Positions 1-9,670 of a stretch of DNA of 45,128 nucleotides are shown here, piece by piece (position 1 is the stretch's first letter; each line of letters begins with the position of its first letter). The translations under genes and the position numbers were made by a program. The stretch is from Deltaproteobacteria bacterium. GTDB lineage: Bacteria; Desulfobacterota; Syntrophia; Syntrophales; UBA6807. The stretch lies in assembly GCA_016935565.1 (NCBI GenBank), contig JAFGQS010000063.1:1-45128 (forward strand), read 5' to 3'. A model generated the notes under the pieces. That model had not been told where the DNA came from. It searched no databases and saw only the letters and a list, made by a program, of their open reading frames with translations.

Positions 1-100
1 ATAAACGCTGATTTCTGATGCTATCATGCATAGCCATATCGACCGGAATAGTGTATAGACACTGATTATTCAATCCTCAATAATCTTTCACGGGGGAAAG

Positions 101-1081
101 ATGATGAAGTATAGCCTAGTAGTTAATGGTATCGGCCATGCATTTTTAAGAGAATTCGGATGTTCCTGCGGTCGCTGCACACAACGTGAGCACGTGGCAA
201 ACACTTCAGTTTCCATCATTGCTGCCGATAATAAAAGTAACGAGGTAGTCTGGCATGCTCTTGTTGATGTTGGTCTTGGTGTCGTGACAAGCCTCTGTAA
301 TCTTGTAAAACCTGAAGATGCTCGTCTGGACTGGTTGCTGTTCACCCACTGGCATCCCGATCATAGTCTGGAATTGAACCGTCTCTGTGAAACGCTGCGA
401 CGAACTGCAAGATTGAGGAGTCAGCCCTTCACGCCAATTTCAACATGGTGCCGAAACGGAACAGCTCAGTGGCTGCAAAAAACATATTCTTACGAGTGGC
501 ACCGCTGCCTTGATCCTGACAGACATGAAGGATGCGAACCTCCGGGAAGAGTTCTTGACCCTGTTCAAACGGGAACGGCAGGTTTAAAGATTACGCCGAT
601 AAGCGTCTCTCATTATACCGCAGACATCGATCCCGTAAATTTCAAAGACCGACTCTTCTCCAGCGCATCATTCGTGGTTGAAACGGATCAGAAGAAAGCC
701 ATACTCTTCTGGGACATTGACAATACGAATGATTGGATTGTAAATCCTGCATCGGAAGAGCAGGAAAAAACCGTAGCGTTACTTTCCGAAGCGGATTACG
801 TTTTCATCGATTGTTTCAATTGGACCGTGGAAAACATACGGGGATACAATACGGGCCATATCTCTTTTTCGACAGTACGACAGTATATGAAGGCACTTCA
901 GCCCCGGGAGACACTCCTTATGCATATAAGCGGCCATGAAGAAGGATTGGGGAATCCCGGATGGGGCTGGCTTGACGGGAAATGGGAACAGGAGGCACAG
1001 AAAATATGGCAGGAAGAATCAGTATCCGGTATTGTTCGAGTGCCACGGATTGGAGAAGAATTCCCACTTTTTAATGACTAA
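101..1081 (+). CDS. MBL-fold metallo-hydrolase
   Basis: A 326-residue protein of the metallo-beta-lactamase fold. The metal-binding motif THWHPDH gives H83, H85, D87 and H88. Later ligand candidates are the Asp in LFWDIDN (about residue 207) and the His in MHISGHE near residue 270. Near the N-terminus a GCSCGRC cysteine cluster resembles the structural zinc site of PhnP-like phosphodiesterases. No signal peptide is visible, so it is likely cytoplasmic. The ATG follows GGGGGAAAG at good spacing; the next codon is also ATG. The substrate cannot be read from the sequence. A phosphodiester or similar ester is the family-based guess; PhnP identity is not supported because no phn genes are nearby. 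Confidence 0.85.
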   Translation: MMKYSLVVNGIGHAFLREFGCSCGRCTQREHVANTSVSIIAADNKSNEVVWHALVDVGLGVVTSLCNLVKPEDARLDWLLFTHWHPDHSLELNRLCETLRRTARLRSQPFTPISTWCRNGTAQWLQKTYSYEWHRCLDPDRHEGCEPPGRVLDPVQTGTAGLKITPISVSHYTADIDPVNFKDRLFSSASFVVETDQKKAILFWDIDNTNDWIVNPASEEQEKTVALLSEADYVFIDCFNWTVENIRGYNTGHISFSTVRQYMKALQPRETLLMHISGHEEGLGNPGWGWLDGKWEQEAQKIWQEESVSGIVRVPRIGEEFPLFND

Positions 1082-1121
1082 ACAGTATAAAACAAAAGAG
1101 CAAATACTATAAACAGTTATA

Positions 1122-1430
1122 ATGAGAACAATCATGATTGACCCGGAAGAAGCCATCGGAAAAATAGACAAACAGATCGAGATGATCGACGACTTACAGG
1201 ATATGACGTCTAACTCTTCCGAATTTATCAAATGGCTTAATGATACTGAGGAGCTGATTGAAGAAATTTTCGGCGGAGAAACCCGCTTCCTGGAAGACTT
1301 CAATGCCATCTATTTTACCCCCTTCTTTCTCTCATGCCAGAGTAAAGATACAGTTTTCGATGAAGCATATCTCGGAGGCCTTGAAGAAGCACGATCATTC
1401 CTCCATTTCCTCATCGATGAGATCGAATGA
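1122..1430 (+). CDS. small acidic helical protein, possibly a stand-alone N-terminal domain
   Basis: A 102-residue acidic, mostly helical protein starting 40 bp after the MBL gene. From memory of the family, the pattern FIKWLNDTEELIEEIFG, then EDFNAIYF, then GLEEARSFL and a C-terminal IDEIE resembles the N-terminal helical domain that usually precedes a TIR-like or other effector domain in predicted defence or nucleotide-sensing proteins. Here the frame stops exactly at the end of that domain, and no effector is readable in the 346 bp that follow. It may be a natural single-domain protein or a remnant. The ribosome binding site is weak, and an internal ATG at 1134 is an alternative start. Function unknown. 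Confidence 0.6.
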   Translation: MRTIMIDPEEAIGKIDKQIEMIDDLQDMTSNSSEFIKWLNDTEELIEEIFGGETRFLEDFNAIYFTPFFLSCQSKDTVFDEAYLGGLEEARSFLHFLIDEIE

Positions 1431-1776
1431 CGGTGATTGGTAACCCCAGGCATAGTCCGGCACTATGATGATGAAGATTTGATGGGACCGGATACACATG
1501 GATTTTCGCCAGGCATAACCGAATCATCAAGGATATGATTTATTGTTTGACAGAGCGAATGTTACCACAAATATCGCTCCGTATTTATTCACACCTTTAT
1601 TCATTTCTTTTACCATTCAAACCATACATTCGGTAACTTCTGAATATGTAATAAAAATGATTACAAAATAACTGATTCGTGGTATGAGTTCCCCGAAATC
1701 CGCTATGTCCAAGGTTTTCTGGATTGAGTTTATTGTACAACCATTCATTTTAATACTTGCTTGGGAAATGTGAAAA
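1431..1776. other. intergenic region without a gene
   Basis: 346 bp between the small helical protein and the acyltransferase gene. The second half is AT-rich. I see no RNA gene, no terminator with a U tract and no credible short ORF. An antisense reading frame at 1617-1961 overlaps the acyltransferase and has no family character. Confidence 0.5.
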
Positions 1777-2397
1777 GTGAGAAATACGATTTTTGATACA
1801 TCCATGACAACCACTCTGCTACACTGGTTGTCCTCGCTTTTTCTCAAGGCCCTTGGGTGGCGCAAGGTAGGTGAATTACCGGCTATTCCTAAATATGTGT
1901 TAATCGGTGCACCGCATACTTCCAATTGGGATTTTCCAATCACACTGGCGTATGTCTTCACCTACAAAGTAAAAGTCTTCTGGCTGGGAAAGCACACGTT
2001 ATTCCGCAAACCTTTCGGCGGCCTGCTCAAGTGGATGGGAGGAATTCCCATTGATCGCACGAAGTCAAATAATATTGTATCCCAGTCTATCGAACTTTAT
2101 CACAGGCTTGAAAAACTCATTATGGTTGTTTCCCCCGAGGGAACCCGTAAAAAAGTCACACACTGGAAAACCGGATTCTATCACATTGCCTCAGGAGCGA
2201 ACGTTCCGATTTTTCTCGGTTTTCTCGATTTCCGACGTAAGCTTGGAGGATTTGGCCCCATGATTATCCCAACGGGAGACATCGGTGCCGACATGAAAAA
2301 AATCAGAAAATTCTATGCGACCATCAAAGGGAAAAACCATGATCAGGTAAGCTCTGCTATGGTCATGGGCGATACCAGCCCTGCAGACATAATATGA
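1777..2397 (+). CDS. lysophospholipid acyltransferase, PlsC-like
   Basis: A 206-residue acyltransferase of the LPLAT superfamily, which transfers an acyl chain to lysophosphatidic acid or a related acceptor at the inner membrane. The catalytic motif HTSNWD (H-x4-D) lies near residue 46, the GGIPIDR motif near 88 and the PEGTR phosphate-binding motif near 117-121. It is shorter than E. coli PlsC and resembles the compact 190-200-residue subfamily. Start choice is open: GTG 1777 has a GGGA upstream, whereas ATG 1804 fits the usual N-terminus of the family better. The gene stands alone. Whether the substrate is a phospholipid precursor or another lipid is not known. Confidence 0.85.
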   Translation: MRNTIFDTSMTTTLLHWLSSLFLKALGWRKVGELPAIPKYVLIGAPHTSNWDFPITLAYVFTYKVKVFWLGKHTLFRKPFGGLLKWMGGIPIDRTKSNNIVSQSIELYHRLEKLIMVVSPEGTRKKVTHWKTGFYHIASGANVPIFLGFLDFRRKLGGFGPMIIPTGDIGADMKKIRKFYATIKGKNHDQVSSAMVMGDTSPADII

Positions 2398-2721
2398 TTC
2401 CATTGTCTATTAATATAAGGAACTTCCCGGCCTTGTTCATTTAAAATTATCGAAAATTATTTCTGAGTTAATTGAAAAGGCCATACAACCGACCGCTCGA
2501 CATAAAAGAAGCCTCTTCATGGTACTTGAACCATCATAACTCGATACATTGACCGGTTCGAAATTGACACATTTGCATATGAAAAAAGGCATAAAGTATT
2601 TTGAAAAAATGGCGATGTAATTAATTGAATACTCTTGCAACTTTATTTGGTTCATCACTGTGACGAGAAACGGACAAGAGAAAAAAAATTGGTAGCAGCG
2701 CATATGCAGTACCATGCCATT
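2398..2721. other. intergenic leader of the hybrid kinase gene
   Basis: 324 bp, AT-rich, with no gene recognised. A TTGACA at 2564-2569 could be a -35 element, but the nearest good -10 (CATAAA, 2590-2595) is 20 bp away, so no promoter is claimed. A TTG at 2635 extends the kinase frame upstream, but the added residues are not typical signal-peptide sequence. Confidence 0.4.
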
Positions 2722-5700
2722 ATGTCACATCTGAAAAAAATCAAACTCTCAGTTGTACTTCTCTGTTTCGTTATTATATTCATGGTAAATTCGCAGGGAT
2801 GGGCTGCTGAAACACCGCAGAAAAGAGTCCTCGTTCTCCACTCATATTATCTCGGATTTACCTGGACGGATGATATCACAAAAGGAATTAATGAAGCTTT
2901 TGCTCCATGGGCCGGAAAGGTGGAGTTGTACTATGAATTCATGGATGCAAAGCGTCACCCCGAAACTGATTATCTTAAGAGTCTTAATGAATTATATCAG
3001 TTAAAATATCCTGCCGGGACTATCGATCTTATCATCTGTTCCGACGATCAGGCGCTCACATATCTCCTGACTACGGGAGCACAACTTTTCCCGAATGTGC
3101 CCGTCGTCTTTTGTGGCGTCAATGATTATGACTCTTCAATGCGCAATCAAGGTCGTCCGCTCACGGGAGTAATTGAAAGGATCGACCCGATGAGCACCCT
3201 TGATATTGCTCTGAAACTCCACCCGAATACAAGACGTATCGTGGTTATTACCGATTCAACACGCACGGGAAGAGCAATCCATGCAAATGCCCGAAACACC
3301 TTCCAACAGTATGCAGACTGGCTTGAATTTTCTTATCTATACGATTGTACCATGGAGGAACTTCAACAGGAGGTTGCAAAACTTTCAGGAGAAACCTTAT
3401 TATTTCTGTTTGTCTTTAATCGTGACAGGTCCGGTAAAAATTTTACCCATGAGAAAAGTTTGGAGCTCATAAAAAATCACTGTCATGTACCCATATATAG
3501 TTTCTGGAATTTCTATCTCGACCATGGCATCGTCGGCGGGATGGTAACAAACGGACAATCTCAGGGAAAAGTTGCGTCGGAGCTGGCAACCAGAATTCTC
3601 GAAGGCGAAAAAGCATCTGAAATACCAGTGATTACCGAAAGTCCCAATGAGTTTATGTTTGATTATAAACAGCTTCAGCAATTTTCGATTTCCCGGGATC
3701 AACTCCCCAAAGACAGCATCATCGTTAATCTACCGGGCGGTTTCTATGAGAAATACCGAAAATATATATGGGGGTTCATACTGATACTCCTCGTACAGAT
3801 GGGAATTATTATTATCCTGGCAGTGAATATCGTGCAGCGCCGTCGTGTACAGGTTGCACTGCGGGCCTCGGAAGAGAAATATCGCTCATTAATTGAAACC
3901 TTATCTGATATTGTCTTCACTCTCGATCTCAATGGAAAATTTACCTATTTTAACCCCGAATTTGAAAAAATTACCGGATACACGACCCAAGACTTTATAG
4001 GAAAACATTTTATTGAATTGCTTGCCCCCGAATACGTTGAATCAACACTTGCACGTTTCAAGAAAGGACTTTCCGGCGAACCGATTCCTGTTTATGAAAT
4101 CGAAGTAATACATCGTGACGGTCTGCGGATACCGTTGGAACTCAAGGTATCTTCAATCATAGGTTCTGATGGAAAGCCCACGGGCAGGATCGGTGTTGCA
4201 CGCAACATAACGGAGCGAAAATATGCGGAAGAAGTACTACGAAAAGAAAGAGATTTTTCAACCTCACTTATACAGAGTTCACCCGCTTTTTTCGTAGCAC
4301 TCACTGCTGAAGGCAAAACGATAATGATGAACGAACCTATGCTCGCAGCACTGGGATATACAGAAGAAGAAGTTGTCGACACCGATTACTTATTGACATA
4401 CGTCCCTGAGACTGATCGGGAAATGGTGTCAAAGGTATTTGATCAACTGACAACAATGCAACAACCAACTGTCAATGAAAACCGCGTTCTGACGAGAGAC
4501 GGACGCGAACTCACCGTTGAATGGCATGGAAGAACGGTCTATAAAGAAGATGGTGAATTTGACTTTTTCTTCGGCGTGGGAATGGACGTCACCGATAAAA
4601 AGCAGTCAGCAGAGGCACTTCGTGAAAGTGAGGCACGTTTCCGCTCAATTGTTGAAAACTCTCATAACGGAATCCTTATTGTAGATGAATTTTATAAGTT
4701 CATTTATGTAAATGATGAACTGTGCGGAATGCTTGATTATCTTCGAGAAGAGATTATCGGCCATGACTTTCGTGAATTTCTTGATGATGAAGCTATCAAA
4801 ATCGTTTCTGATCATTACATCCGACGACAAAAAGATGAGAAAATCCCCCGCCGGTATGAGTTTAATGTCGTACGGAAAAACGGCACGAAAAGACGCGTGG
4901 AAATCAGCTCTTCCGTAATTAAAGATGCAAGCGGTAATATACGGACGGTAGCACAACTCCTCGATATCACCGAGCGCACGCGCGCCGAGGAAACATTGAA
5001 AGAGTCCGAGAAAAAGTACCGATTGATTACGGAAAATACCGATGATTTTATAGCGATAATAGCCTTAGAAGGAAATTTTTTATATGCGAGCCCTTCTCAT
5101 AAAAAATTCGGATACCACCCTGAAGATCTTGTCGGAATGTCGGCCTTTGATCTGATTCATCCGGAAGATAGAATACATTTGATGTCCCTCAGTAACAGCT
5201 ATGCAAAGCTGGTTTCCTCGGACCTACCTGAAGAACAGAAGGAGGACATAGTTGAGCACCTTGAATTCCGCTTTCTGGATACATGGGGAGAGTGGCACAA
5301 TCTGGAAACAACAGCAAATGTTGTAAAAAGCATCTCGGGAGAAGGATATGATGCGTTATGTGTATCACGAGATATGACCAGGACGAAGCATCTTGAATCC
5401 AAGCTCCAGCAGGCCCAGAAGATGGAGGCAGTGGGCACGTTAGCCGGCGGTATCGCCCATGACTTCAACAACCTCCTGATGGGTATTCAGGGGAATGTGT
5501 CCCTGATGATTCTCGATATTGGCCGGACCCACTTCCACTATGACCGGTTAAAAAATGTGGAACAATATGTCAGAAACGGTGCAGAGCTTACCAAACAGCT
5601 GCTTGGTTTTGCCAGAGGTGGGAAATACGAAGTCAAACCAACTGACCTGAATGAACTTCTCAAGAAGAATTCCGACATGTTCGGCCGAACCAAGAAAGAG

Positions 5701-6579
5701 ATAACAATCCACAGGAAACTTCAGGAAAACATCTGGCCGGTTGAAGTCGATCAGGGACAGATAGATCAGGTACTCTTGAACCTGTACGTCAATGCCTGGC
5801 AGGCCATGCCCGGCGGTGGTTCATTATATATTGAAACTGCCAACATCACCCTCGACGAAAATTATGTCAAGCCACACCATGTCGCACCGGGCAAATATGT
5901 TAAAATATCAATTGCCGATACGGGGACCGGTATGGATAATGCGACGAAGGCAAGAATATTTGATCCTTTCTTCACAACCAAGGAAATGGGAAGAGGTACC
6001 GGCCTGGGATTGGCTTCTGCTTATGGAATTATTGTGAACCACAATGGCATCATTACCGTTGACAGCGAAAAGGGCTCAGGAACGGTATTTACCATTTATC
6101 TGCCTGCATCGGACAAAGTCATTGGTGAAGAAGAGGAACGTCACGAAGATCTTCTTACCGGTACCGAAACGGTTCTCCTCGTAGACGATGAAGATATGAT
6201 CCTTGACGTTGGTACGCAGATTCTTGAAAAAATCGGTTATCAGGTAATCACGGCGAGCAGTGGTAAAAAAGCGGCAGAAACCTACACGGAAAAACAAAAT
6301 GAAATAGATCTTGTTATTCTGGACATCATTATGCCTGAACTGAGCGGAGGAGAAACACATAATATTCTTAAAGAAATTAATCCGAATATAAAAGTTCTGC
6401 TGTCAAGCGGATACAGTATTGATGATCAGGCTAAAGATATTCTTGACCGGGGCTGCAATGGTTTTATTCAAAAACCCTTTAATATTGAAGCATTATCTCA
6501 AAAAATACGGGAAATCCTGGATAATAGAACTTTCAAGAACGATTCTTCGGAAGTAAAACATGGCAACAGTCCCGTATGA
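2722..6579 (+). CDS. hybrid sensor histidine kinase with ABC_sub_bind sensor, four PAS domains and receiver
   Basis: About 1285 residues. A signal peptide or anchor (residues 1-30, basic MSHLKKIK then hydrophobic) precedes a periplasmic domain resembling ABC_sub_bind (PF04392) up to about 340. It starts RVLVLHSYY, as is usual for this sensor type. A membrane segment follows at about 345-370. Four PAS domains lie at about 383-498, 506-626, 633-752 and 760-883. The HisKA box is AHDFNNLL with phospho-acceptor H913. The HATPase has an N box (QVLLNLYVNA), a DTGTGMD G1 box and GTGLGL. The C-terminal receiver has phospho-acceptor D1201 in VILDIIMP. No separate output regulator lies beside it, so its target is unknown. 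The signal may be a small ligand bound in the periplasm. ATG 2704 is an alternative start; neither has a clear Shine-Dalgarno. Confidence 0.92.
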   Translation: MSHLKKIKLSVVLLCFVIIFMVNSQGWAAETPQKRVLVLHSYYLGFTWTDDITKGINEAFAPWAGKVELYYEFMDAKRHPETDYLKSLNELYQLKYPAGTIDLIICSDDQALTYLLTTGAQLFPNVPVVFCGVNDYDSSMRNQGRPLTGVIERIDPMSTLDIALKLHPNTRRIVVITDSTRTGRAIHANARNTFQQYADWLEFSYLYDCTMEELQQEVAKLSGETLLFLFVFNRDRSGKNFTHEKSLELIKNHCHVPIYSFWNFYLDHGIVGGMVTNGQSQGKVASELATRILEGEKASEIPVITESPNEFMFDYKQLQQFSISRDQLPKDSIIVNLPGGFYEKYRKYIWGFILILLVQMGIIIILAVNIVQRRRVQVALRASEEKYRSLIETLSDIVFTLDLNGKFTYFNPEFEKITGYTTQDFIGKHFIELLAPEYVESTLARFKKGLSGEPIPVYEIEVIHRDGLRIPLELKVSSIIGSDGKPTGRIGVARNITERKYAEEVLRKERDFSTSLIQSSPAFFVALTAEGKTIMMNEPMLAALGYTEEEVVDTDYLLTYVPETDREMVSKVFDQLTTMQQPTVNENRVLTRDGRELTVEWHGRTVYKEDGEFDFFFGVGMDVTDKKQSAEALRESEARFRSIVENSHNGILIVDEFYKFIYVNDELCGMLDYLREEIIGHDFREFLDDEAIKIVSDHYIRRQKDEKIPRRYEFNVVRKNGTKRRVEISSSVIKDASGNIRTVAQLLDITERTRAEETLKESEKKYRLITENTDDFIAIIALEGNFLYASPSHKKFGYHPEDLVGMSAFDLIHPEDRIHLMSLSNSYAKLVSSDLPEEQKEDIVEHLEFRFLDTWGEWHNLETTANVVKSISGEGYDALCVSRDMTRTKHLESKLQQAQKMEAVGTLAGGIAHDFNNLLMGIQGNVSLMILDIGRTHFHYDRLKNVEQYVRNGAELTKQLLGFARGGKYEVKPTDLNELLKKNSDMFGRTKKEITIHRKLQENIWPVEVDQGQIDQVLLNLYVNAWQAMPGGGSLYIETANITLDENYVKPHHVAPGKYVKISIADTGTGMDNATKARIFDPFFTTKEMGRGTGLGLASAYGIIVNHNGIITVDSEKGSGTVFTIYLPASDKVIGEEEERHEDLLTGTETVLLVDDEDMILDVGTQILEKIGYQVITASSGKKAAETYTEKQNEIDLVILDIIMPELSGGETHNILKEINPNIKVLLSSGYSIDDQAKDILDRGCNGFIQKPFNIEALSQKIREILDNRTFKNDSSEVKHGNSPV

Positions 6580-6835
6580 CACACGCAACTACAACAAAAG
6601 ATACGCTATCGCTGTTTACTGTGTCGTGGGACGATACGTACTGCACAACCCGAGTTACAGAGAGCATGAAGTCACGTTGAAGCGAATTATTACTAAACGA
6701 TAAGATACAAGTACGATCATCTGATTTTTTCCCGACATATCCTTAAGCCGTTAACATATATCTTGTTATTGATTTTATTGAAATATTCCTATATAGAAAC
6801 CAATATATACCGTCATACATCTTTCGGGAGAAACC

Positions 6836-7816
6836 GTGTCAAAACAATTATTCAGAATGTCCGTCGTACCGGTACTGTTTCTTTTTTCACTGTGGCTGTC
6901 ACCGCCTGTACATAGTGCTGAATCAGATACGGTTTATGATATCCAATGCGGCTGTTATAAAAAAAGCTCAAATGTACAGCGGATGGTTCAACGGCTGCAG
7001 GAACTTGATCTTTCCTGGTATAGCGTTCAGAGCGGTCATTTCACCTGTCTCATCCTCGATATCAACGTCAACCATGAAAAAGTATCAACATTTCTCGATC
7101 AATACCCTGAGTTCTCCGACGCCGTACTCGTGAAAAATTACTGGGATCTTCCTCATCCGAATCCGATGAGGATTTCTCCCCTTCCCACCAGCGAAGATTT
7201 CACCGCCATTATGGTTCCTTACATGCAGAAAGAATACAAGCGAGGTTATTACAATCGCAAAAGACTCCCTTTGGCAAGGAAACAAGCGGAAATGTATGCA
7301 CGTTTTATCTACGATGCATCCAGATACTACGATCTAGACCCCTTTCTTTTGTTTGCCCTGGGAAATTTTGAAACGTATTTTCGCAACATGAACGGTGATT
7401 TGGATCACGTTAAAAACAACCGGCCCGACCCGGCGCAGGGGATCTTTCAGATTCTCGAATCGACCGAACGCGTAATCTACCGGAACATGAAAAAGCAGAA
7501 CATTCCACACACGCCGGCAGAGCTTCCTACCAATCTGAGAAAGCATCCCAAGACGCAGATTTATTTTGCAGGCCACTACTTACATACATTACACACGAAA
7601 CATTATAATAACCGATACATGGCACTTCTTGCGTATAATGGAAGACACTCTGCCAATTACGATTACCCGCGACGTGTCATGCGATTCTATCAGAGAGCAA
7701 TCAAACATTTTATCGAAACGGCACAGCAATGCAGAACACAGGAGATTGCAATGATGCCCCCGTCTATTGACAGACTGACAACGATACCTTCCTCAATGGC
7801 TCGACCGACACAATAG
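6836..7816 (+). CDS. secreted lytic transglycosylase, SLT-type, with SPOR-like N-terminal region
   Basis: 326 residues. A signal peptide (residues 1-28, cleavage near VHSAES) indicates export. Residues 33-100 (YDIQCGCYKK onward, with hydrophobic beta strands) look like a SPOR-type peptidoglycan-binding fold; this is an inference from pattern. Residues 150-300 are a goose-lysozyme-like SLT domain, with catalytic Glu candidate E179 in GNFETYF, GIFQI at 202-206 (equivalent to the GLMQI motif) and the late ALLAYNG motif. It would cleave murein glycan strands with 1,6-anhydro product formation. The GTG start has a good GGGAGA Shine-Dalgarno. The last 35 residues after the domain are unstructured. 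It stands alone between the kinase and the exonuclease. Confidence 0.85.
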   Translation: MSKQLFRMSVVPVLFLFSLWLSPPVHSAESDTVYDIQCGCYKKSSNVQRMVQRLQELDLSWYSVQSGHFTCLILDINVNHEKVSTFLDQYPEFSDAVLVKNYWDLPHPNPMRISPLPTSEDFTAIMVPYMQKEYKRGYYNRKRLPLARKQAEMYARFIYDASRYYDLDPFLLFALGNFETYFRNMNGDLDHVKNNRPDPAQGIFQILESTERVIYRNMKKQNIPHTPAELPTNLRKHPKTQIYFAGHYLHTLHTKHYNNRYMALLAYNGRHSANYDYPRRVMRFYQRAIKHFIETAQQCRTQEIAMMPPSIDRLTTIPSSMARPTQ

Positions 7817-7927
7817 AGGCCATGACATACATCGGCATAGGGAGAGTAAGTTCTCGTCTCAACATGCAGTACATAAACGGAAGTGCAACTCCGAAAACAT
7901 TTCAAATCAATACAACGGGATAGTAGT

Positions 7928-8701
7928 ATGACAATCAAGTTCTTGCTGATTGATGCCCTCAATGTGATCCGTCGAGTTTATGCAGCCCAGCCCGGTGAAG
8001 ACAGCCCTGAAAGGGTGGAATATGCACGAACGTCATCCGTTCAATCACTTCAGCGTGCAGCTCGGGAATGCAGGCCGACACATGCGTGCTGCGTCTTTGA
8101 CAGTCAGGAACCAGGCTGGCGTCATGACATGTATGCAGACTATAAGGCAGGACGTAAGCCGATGCCCGACGCTTTGCAGCAGAAACTGTCCGGTTTTAAA
8201 GATGCTTTTTCTGATTCCGGAGTGTCATCGATAGAGATTCCCAGATTTGAAGCAGATGATGTCATCGCAACGCTTGCCAGCAAGGTAGCACTACAAAACG
8301 GTCATGTCATAATACTGTCAACTGACAAGATCTTTTTCCAACTTATCTCCGAACAAATTACTATCCGCGACCACTTCAACAAACGTGACATTGATTACTC
8401 CTCTGTTATGGACAAGTTCGGTGTCCGACCTGACCAGTTTGCCGATTTTCTGGCGTTATCCGGCGATAGCACAAATAATATCGGCGGTGTTCCCTCGGTC
8501 GGCAAGAAGACTGCAGCACGTTTATTAGGTCAATTCGATACATTAGATAACGTTTTATCGGCGGCATATATCATTCCGGGCAAGCTCGGGGATATGATTC
8601 GTTTGTACAGTGAAGACGCCCGCACGGCTCAAACATTAGTGCGCCTCAGGATCGACCTTGAGCTTGGACTCAACCTCAGAACATATCGATACGGCCATTA
8701 A
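7928..8701 (+). CDS. 5'-3' exonuclease / flap-endonuclease-like protein (Xni type)
   Basis: A 257-residue stand-alone member of the 5'-3' exonuclease family related to the N-terminal domain of DNA polymerase I. Acidic metal-site residues are visible in LIDALN at the N-terminus, FEADD near residue 100 and STDK near 120. The helix-hairpin-helix segment is around GDSTNNIGGVPSVGKKTA. No polymerase domain follows, so it resembles Xni/ExoIX and similar minimal proteins that trim branched DNA. ATG 7928 is preferred over the upstream 7883 because the family begins at KFLLIDALN and ACGGGA lies upstream. The stop codon overlaps an ATG of the next frame, but the real downstream start is at 8773. Confidence 0.85.
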   Translation: MTIKFLLIDALNVIRRVYAAQPGEDSPERVEYARTSSVQSLQRAARECRPTHACCVFDSQEPGWRHDMYADYKAGRKPMPDALQQKLSGFKDAFSDSGVSSIEIPRFEADDVIATLASKVALQNGHVIILSTDKIFFQLISEQITIRDHFNKRDIDYSSVMDKFGVRPDQFADFLALSGDSTNNIGGVPSVGKKTAARLLGQFDTLDNVLSAAYIIPGKLGDMIRLYSEDARTAQTLVRLRIDLELGLNLRTYRYGH

Positions 8702-8772
8702 TGTTTCTATGTATAGAACTGTCCTACGGGACATGTGTGATCCGGTCTCACAAAAGGAGGATAAGCTCAGCT

Positions 8773-9276
8773 ATGGATTTAATGGAAGGCATTTACTCTC
8801 GAAGAAGTATACGACAGTTTACGGATCAAATGGTGAAGAAAGATGATTTGAAAGAAATCATCAAGGCAGGAACATGGGCTCCGTCGGGGTTGAATAACCA
8901 GCCGTGGCGCTTTGTTATCATCCAGAACGGAGAAATTCGATATAAGCTTGCAACGTTAACGCATTATCGAACAGTAATCGAGAACGCTTCCGCCTGTATA
9001 GCCGTTTTTGTGGATCGACAAGCGATGTATGATGAAAGGAAAGATCATCAAGCTATGGGAGCCTGTATACAGAATATGCTCCTTGCTGCCCATTCTCTGG
9101 GGCTGGGTGCGGTCTGGCTCGGTGAAATACTGAAAAACGCTGAAAAGGTCCGCATGCTTCTTGAGCTTTCCGAAGAGATGGATCTCATGGCCGTCGTAGC
9201 ACTCGGATATCCACCATCAAAGACTTTTTCATCCAGCAGAAGAGAAATTTCCGAAGTTATTCTCAAGGAAATCTGA
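8773..9276 (+). CDS. nitroreductase-family flavoprotein
   Basis: 167 residues with the classic compact nitroreductase pattern: IYSRRSIRQF at the N-terminus (FMN phosphate contacts), WAPSGLNNQPWRF near residues 34-46, GACIQNMLLAAHSLGLGAVWLG near 95-116, and the C-terminal VALGYP. It is expected to be an FMN-binding NAD(P)H-dependent oxidoreductase acting as a dimer in the cytoplasm; the substrate is unknown. The start at 8773 is chosen because a strong AAGGAGG lies at 8754-8760 and the family begins just here. The upstream in-frame ATG at 8701 would add 24 residues of no family character. Confidence 0.9.
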   Translation: MDLMEGIYSRRSIRQFTDQMVKKDDLKEIIKAGTWAPSGLNNQPWRFVIIQNGEIRYKLATLTHYRTVIENASACIAVFVDRQAMYDERKDHQAMGACIQNMLLAAHSLGLGAVWLGEILKNAEKVRMLLELSEEMDLMAVVALGYPPSKTFSSSRREISEVILKEI

Positions 9277-9366
9277 TGAATAAGGCAGTTGTTTTTATCA
9301 CATATTTCTTATATACCCTCCGGGAGATTACATCAGCAATCAAATTTATTATGTAAGGAAGGGCGT

Positions 9367-9660
9367 ATGGCTTCAGATATACAGGATTTAACGGTACAGT
9401 ATGAAGAAGATGGTATCGTGATTGTTAAAGAGGAGGACAAATTCATTCTTTCCAAGGGTGCCTGGACAACCATTATATTCAGATACCGTCAATGGGACCG
9501 CAAAAAGGAAGAATACGGCCCCGATCGATATACCATCCGACGGTATCGAAAAATAAAAGGTGACTACATCCAGCAGTCAAAATTTAATATATCAAGCAAC
9601 GATCAGGCAATAAAAATTGTTGAGGTCTTGAAGAGGTGGACCGGGGAATCTGACGTTTAG
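9367..9660 (+). CDS. conserved hypothetical protein, beta-rich, 97 residues
   Basis: 97 residues; the ATG at 9367 follows AAGGAAGG. The sequence is a run of short strands with many charged and aromatic residues (FRYRQWDRKKEEYG, YTIRRYRKIKG), then a helix ending VLKRW. It contains no membrane segment and no signal peptide. I recall similar small proteins in delta-proteobacterial genomes but no assigned function. It lies 10 bp upstream of darP on the same strand, so the two are probably co-transcribed. That suggests, but does not show, a link to ribosome biogenesis or general nucleic-acid binding. Confidence 0.7.
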   Translation: MASDIQDLTVQYEEDGIVIVKEEDKFILSKGAWTTIIFRYRQWDRKKEEYGPDRYTIRRYRKIKGDYIQQSKFNISSNDQAIKIVEVLKRWTGESDV

Positions 9661-9670
9661 CGAGCACTCG

